DNA of 64,000 bases, taken from positions 66,569,651-66,633,650 of the forward strand of contig NC_031769.1 in the NCBI RefSeq assembly GCF_001522545.3, given 5' to 3'. Positions 60,402 through 64,000 of this stretch are shown piece by piece. A program made the translations under genes and the position numbers. Source of the stretch: Parus major. Its lineage: Eukaryota > Chordata > Aves > Passeriformes > Paridae. The first letter of the stretch is position 1. Every line of letters begins with the position of its first letter. The notes below the pieces were generated by a model. The model saw only the letters and a program-made list of their open reading frames with translations, ran no database searches and had not been told where the DNA came from.

Positions 60402-63400
60402 AGACACCATGCTTTTCTCCAGTATATAAATAGTCTTCATTCCAATAGGTAAGTTTATTAATCAAACTTTGTACCAAGTAGCTTTGGTTTATTACACTGT
60501 CATAATTTCACCTCTACAGTACAAGACTCCTTTAGACAAAAAAGGCAACGAAGCATGCATCCCATAAAACAATAAAATATAGCTATGGTTGTTGCTATGG
60601 AATGAAGCTGCTGCAAATTCCACATAAACCAGGAATTTATGCCAGGAGTTCTTCAAAGTACTGTGGCTGGCCTTCCAGGAATGTGAAAATATTAATGCCA
60701 AGGCTAAGAGAGCTTGATTTTTTTTTTCCTTCCTTTGTGTAATCATGATAATATTTCTCTGGGTTCTGGCTTGAAACCCTCTTGAGCTGCGGTGGGTGCC
60801 AATAGACAGGATGTTTGTTCTGCAACAGGGCAGTCAAACTGCTCCTGTCAGAGTAGGTCATAGTCACCTTCTCTGTTCCTCCACCCCAAACAGTTGATGA
60901 CCCAGGTTATAATGGTGCACAATTTTTCTAATATAACTCCATGAAGCTGGATGAAATAAATCAAAATATATTGATTTGTTCTCTTCTTGAATACAACTTA
61001 TTTTTTAAACTGTATCTTTTTGTATTTTTGTGAAGGATTACCCCAGATATCCTGCTTCTTCTCTCTGAGATCAAAGAGGCACTGCTGGAGAAACCTTGAT
61101 CACAAAATGTAGCTCCTCATTAAGACTTGCTCAAGAGAAAGAATCTTGGTGATTAGCTTCAGCATTTGTTCATGTGTAGGGTCTACCACACATCTGGAAT
61201 ATTCCTTTGAAACGATTTTTATTTCCTCATTTAAACCAAAACCAGTTTTCACAGGAATATATAAAGGCATTTTTCTTATTTGAAAGTTGGTTTTTTTTCC
61301 ATAGCATTTTGCTTCAGTAGTACTTACTTCATCAAAAATTTATTTCTTAGCTCCTAGAAATGTGTTTTCTTTCCTCTTTTGTCTGCAACCTTCTCCAACT
61401 CAAAAACAGTCTCTTGAGGATCACTATTTCCAGGGCAGAACTCCTACTACGTAAAAATACATAACCCTCAGGAATATGCTACCTTTGAAATTTTTTAGTT
61501 CCAAACAAAAACTCAGGATGTAGAAGCAGCCCAGAAAAGGTGCTTGGGATGAAAATGTTTGATCAGTTTGAGTAAGGGTTGTAACCTCTCATTACAGGCT
61601 TTTCATTGTGCTGTATGACTTCATTCTCTTCCTACAGATCTGCTACGCCACTTGCTTCTCTAAGGGCTCTTCTTTTCCCTCTCATTTCTCCCCAGTTTTC
61701 AATTCTTCGCTTTCTTCAGTCAAATTTCTCTTTTCTCAGAACTTCAGCGTGAGACCTCCATTCCTAAAGTTCTCTTCCCCTCAACATTTCAGTCTGTCAG
61801 TCCCAAGCCATGACAAAGTATTTCCTCTTGAGTGAGTGGCAGCTGTGAATTTCTAGAAGACCTGTCACAAACAATCATGTTGCAGAAGAAATTTATGTAT
61901 GTTAGGAAGCAGGCAATTGGGCTAATGATGAGCTCACAAAAAGCAAGCACAGAGAGAGCAGATCTTTCCATGGGATGAGTGCAGAAGTGCTGCTTGGCAG
62001 GAATGGGTAAGGACAAGCACAAAAAAAAAAAAAAAAAGCCAATACCAGAAATAAAACTAAACTAGCAAGAACATCCTAAGTAATGAGAAATCACTTGGTA
62101 AGTACATCAATGGTAAGAGGAAGTCAAAAGTAAGTGGCTTACTCATCAGAGAGAGAAAGCTATCGACTGATGTCAGAGAGGGCCCAGACTGCCTCAGGCT
62201 TTCTTTGCACCAGTCTTGGCTAAAAGAGGTCACTTTTGATCAGGTGACTGGTGTAATACACATTAATGACTAGGGAATAAGGCTTCAGCCCAAGCTGGGA
62301 TAGAACCAGTTACAAGAGAGTACTTCTGGCTGCACTTTATGTCGGGGTAGTGAAGGAAGTGTCTCAAGCAGCGCTGGAAACACTAGTATTTATCTCTGAG
62401 AATCCAGGGAAGATGGCCAAGAAATAAGCAAACTGATGACTGTCCTTAAAAGTGGCATTTGAAAAGAAATAAATAAGCCAGATTTTAGCCCCAGAAAACA
62501 TCTAGTACAAAAAGACACACAATTTGTATACAGGTAGGAGGAAACAATAGGATAACCAACTATTAATATGAATTTGTCAGCTAGAAACTGGGACAATCTG
62601 GCCAAATTTCCCTTGGCAATGAGGAGCAGACCATGTTATGGAAGAGGGGAGAGTGTACTCCACTCATCTGTGCCTTGGTTAGGCTCTATGCACGTGCTTA
62701 CGAGGAAGGTAGTTGAGTTTATTTGAAAAATTTGGGCAGGGCTACAGAAGTTTGGTAATAGCATTGTCAGTGGTTTACAAGCAGGAGGGTGGATTATAAA
62801 TGCAGTTCCAAAGGGGGTGTTTTGTTAGCAGCCTTCCAAGCTGGCATTAACTGGGGAGCAACTGCAAACACATCAGAGGATGAAATAAGAATTCAAAATA
62901 ATCCTAAGAAGTTGCTTGGAAAGCAAAGAATGTGACTGAAAAGCAATGAGAGGAATTGTTTTTGCAGGCACGGTTACCCCCTGCATGCACAGAGGCTGGG
63001 GCACAGCCTGCAGACACCGGCTGAGGAGAGACCAGAAAGCTGTAGGCAGTCAGTGGCCAAAGAGACCGCAGGGAAAGTGGATAAATTGCAGCTGGTCATC
63101 TTAAAACATGGCACAGGGATGTGATAGCAGCCATCAGGTGTAAAAGGACACTGCAACAGAGAAAGAGGAGACTTCCCTTGGCAGGGACCACCACATTCAC
63201 ATTTCAGTAAGGAATATTCAGAGAGAAGGATAAAGTGTCACCTGGAGAGGCTGTAGAGCCTCTGAAACTCCTCCTCAGAGCAGAACCCAGGGAAGCACCT
63301 AAAAAGGGACACAGAGCCACACTGAAGTGGTGTAGATGTGAAACCTTTCTGGTGTCCTCTCCAAGACAAAGAGCTAAAGGGAGGAAGGTCCAAGGCATTA

Positions 63401-63720
63401 ATGGTGTACAATAATTTGCCAGCAGAGACCAAATCAAGTACATGAAATTCCATCAACAACTTGCTCTCCCATTTATATTTGGCAATGACACCCATCCTCT
63501 TCTAATGTACACAAGCATTTTCTGCTCACTAGGTGTGTTTATGTGTACAAGCGTATATTGATCTGTTTTCTCTCCTTCCCTTCTTACAAAGGAAAAAATA
63601 ACCGCACAGTTCAGTAATGCATGGGCTGTGCTCCACGATGAAAATAGTCGGAGGCACTTACACGCTGAAGTAAATTTAGCTTAACATAAAAATAACCTTC
63701 ACAAATTTGAAATGCCTGTT
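60402..63720. other. noncoding tract, no gene seen
   Basis: No gene is supported. Open frames are at or below about 85 codons. A 17-base A run lies at 62021. Nothing else is recognised until CpG density rises near the right edge. Confidence 0.5.
62021..62037 (+). repeat. poly-A run (17 A)
   Basis: An uninterrupted A run after GGACAAGCAC. It could be a retroposon tail, but no body or target-site duplication is seen. Confidence 0.85.
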
Positions 63721-63780
63721 TTACAGTTAACGTCAGGTGCTAACAGGATATAATTTTCTTCAAAGTGTGTACTAATGTGA

Positions 63781-64000
63781 CAGGCTGACTGAAGCGATGC
63801 AGGCACATCTCCTCGCCGCCCTCTAGGTCTCAGAAATGCCCCCTTCACCTTTCGGTCCTTCCCTCCGAGTCTCGTCCTTTCTTCAGCCACACAGGGTGCT
63901 CCTGCGGCTCGGCGATGCGGTGCGCTCCCGCCCAGCCCGCTGCAGCCACGCTGCGTTATCAGAGGCACGCATACGGTGTAAATAATTGATACGGAGCTAG
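63781..64000. promoter_or_regulatory. CpG-rich right edge, possible CpG-island shoulder
   Basis: I count 18 CpG dinucleotides in the last 220 bp, nine of them in 63901-63960 alone. Ordinary stretches of this window hold only a few per 200 bp. Five or six more lie at 63541-63720, so density rises toward the edge. The sequence turns AT-rich again over the last 30 bp (TAAATAATTGAT). This fits the shoulder of a CpG-island promoter. I cannot tell gene direction, and a GC-rich retroelement is an alternative. Confidence 0.4.

Noticed and set aside
61900..62037. Poly-A at 62021 as the tail of a processed pseudogene or retroposon
   Set aside because: No recognisable body upstream and no target-site duplication.

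Overview
This window looks like vertebrate nuclear DNA, most likely from a bird or another sauropsid. It is AT-leaning and gene-poor. Two decayed pieces resemble the 3' end of CR1 LINEs, a few very old fragments resemble MIR-type SINEs, and there are no Alu or L1 bodies. One large GGAGA satellite is broken by an assembly gap, a common failure point in bird assemblies. The species assignment is inference; nothing in the sequence names it.

I found no protein-coding gene I can support. The longest open frames (about 170 to 265 codons) are low-complexity, cross a tandem repeat or the gap, or carry no recognisable domain. Most of the window reads as intron or intergenic DNA. I cannot exclude short internal exons, which need alignment or RNA evidence to see.

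Layout. At 1-9,100 a 42-bp minisatellite (1045-1212) is followed by unremarkable DNA, a possible tRNA-derived SINE and MIR remnant (7.9-8.2 kb), and a striking near-perfect 23-bp-stem hairpin (8773-8846) just before a (CT)n microsatellite. At 9,100-31,000 there are simple repeats, one MIR-like remnant (15.1 kb), several perfect palindromes, and a GC-rich patch abutting an AT-rich patch near 11 kb. At 31,000-49,200 there are a 37-bp direct repeat, a CR1 3' end (31.85 kb), an unexplained CpG-retaining segment (34.1-34.5 kb), a (TA/CA)n microsatellite (45.1 kb), a tRNA-like SINE head (46.4 kb) and a G-run-rich LTR-like segment (48.9-49.2 kb). At 49,200-56,200 there are poly-T and GT-rich tracts, a third MIR-like remnant (52.2 kb) and a possible conserved regulatory stretch near 50.1 kb. 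At 56,197-56,986 lies the GGAGA array with 649 N. From 57,000 to the end there are a (TTTAA)n repeat, a second CR1 3' end (60.3 kb), and a sharp rise in CpG density over the last ~220 bp. That rise may be the shoulder of a CpG island or promoter centred beyond the window.

No genes are seen working together. The most useful leads are the 8.8 kb hairpin, the GGAGA array and its gap, the CpG-rich right edge, and the LTR-like G-quadruplex segment.
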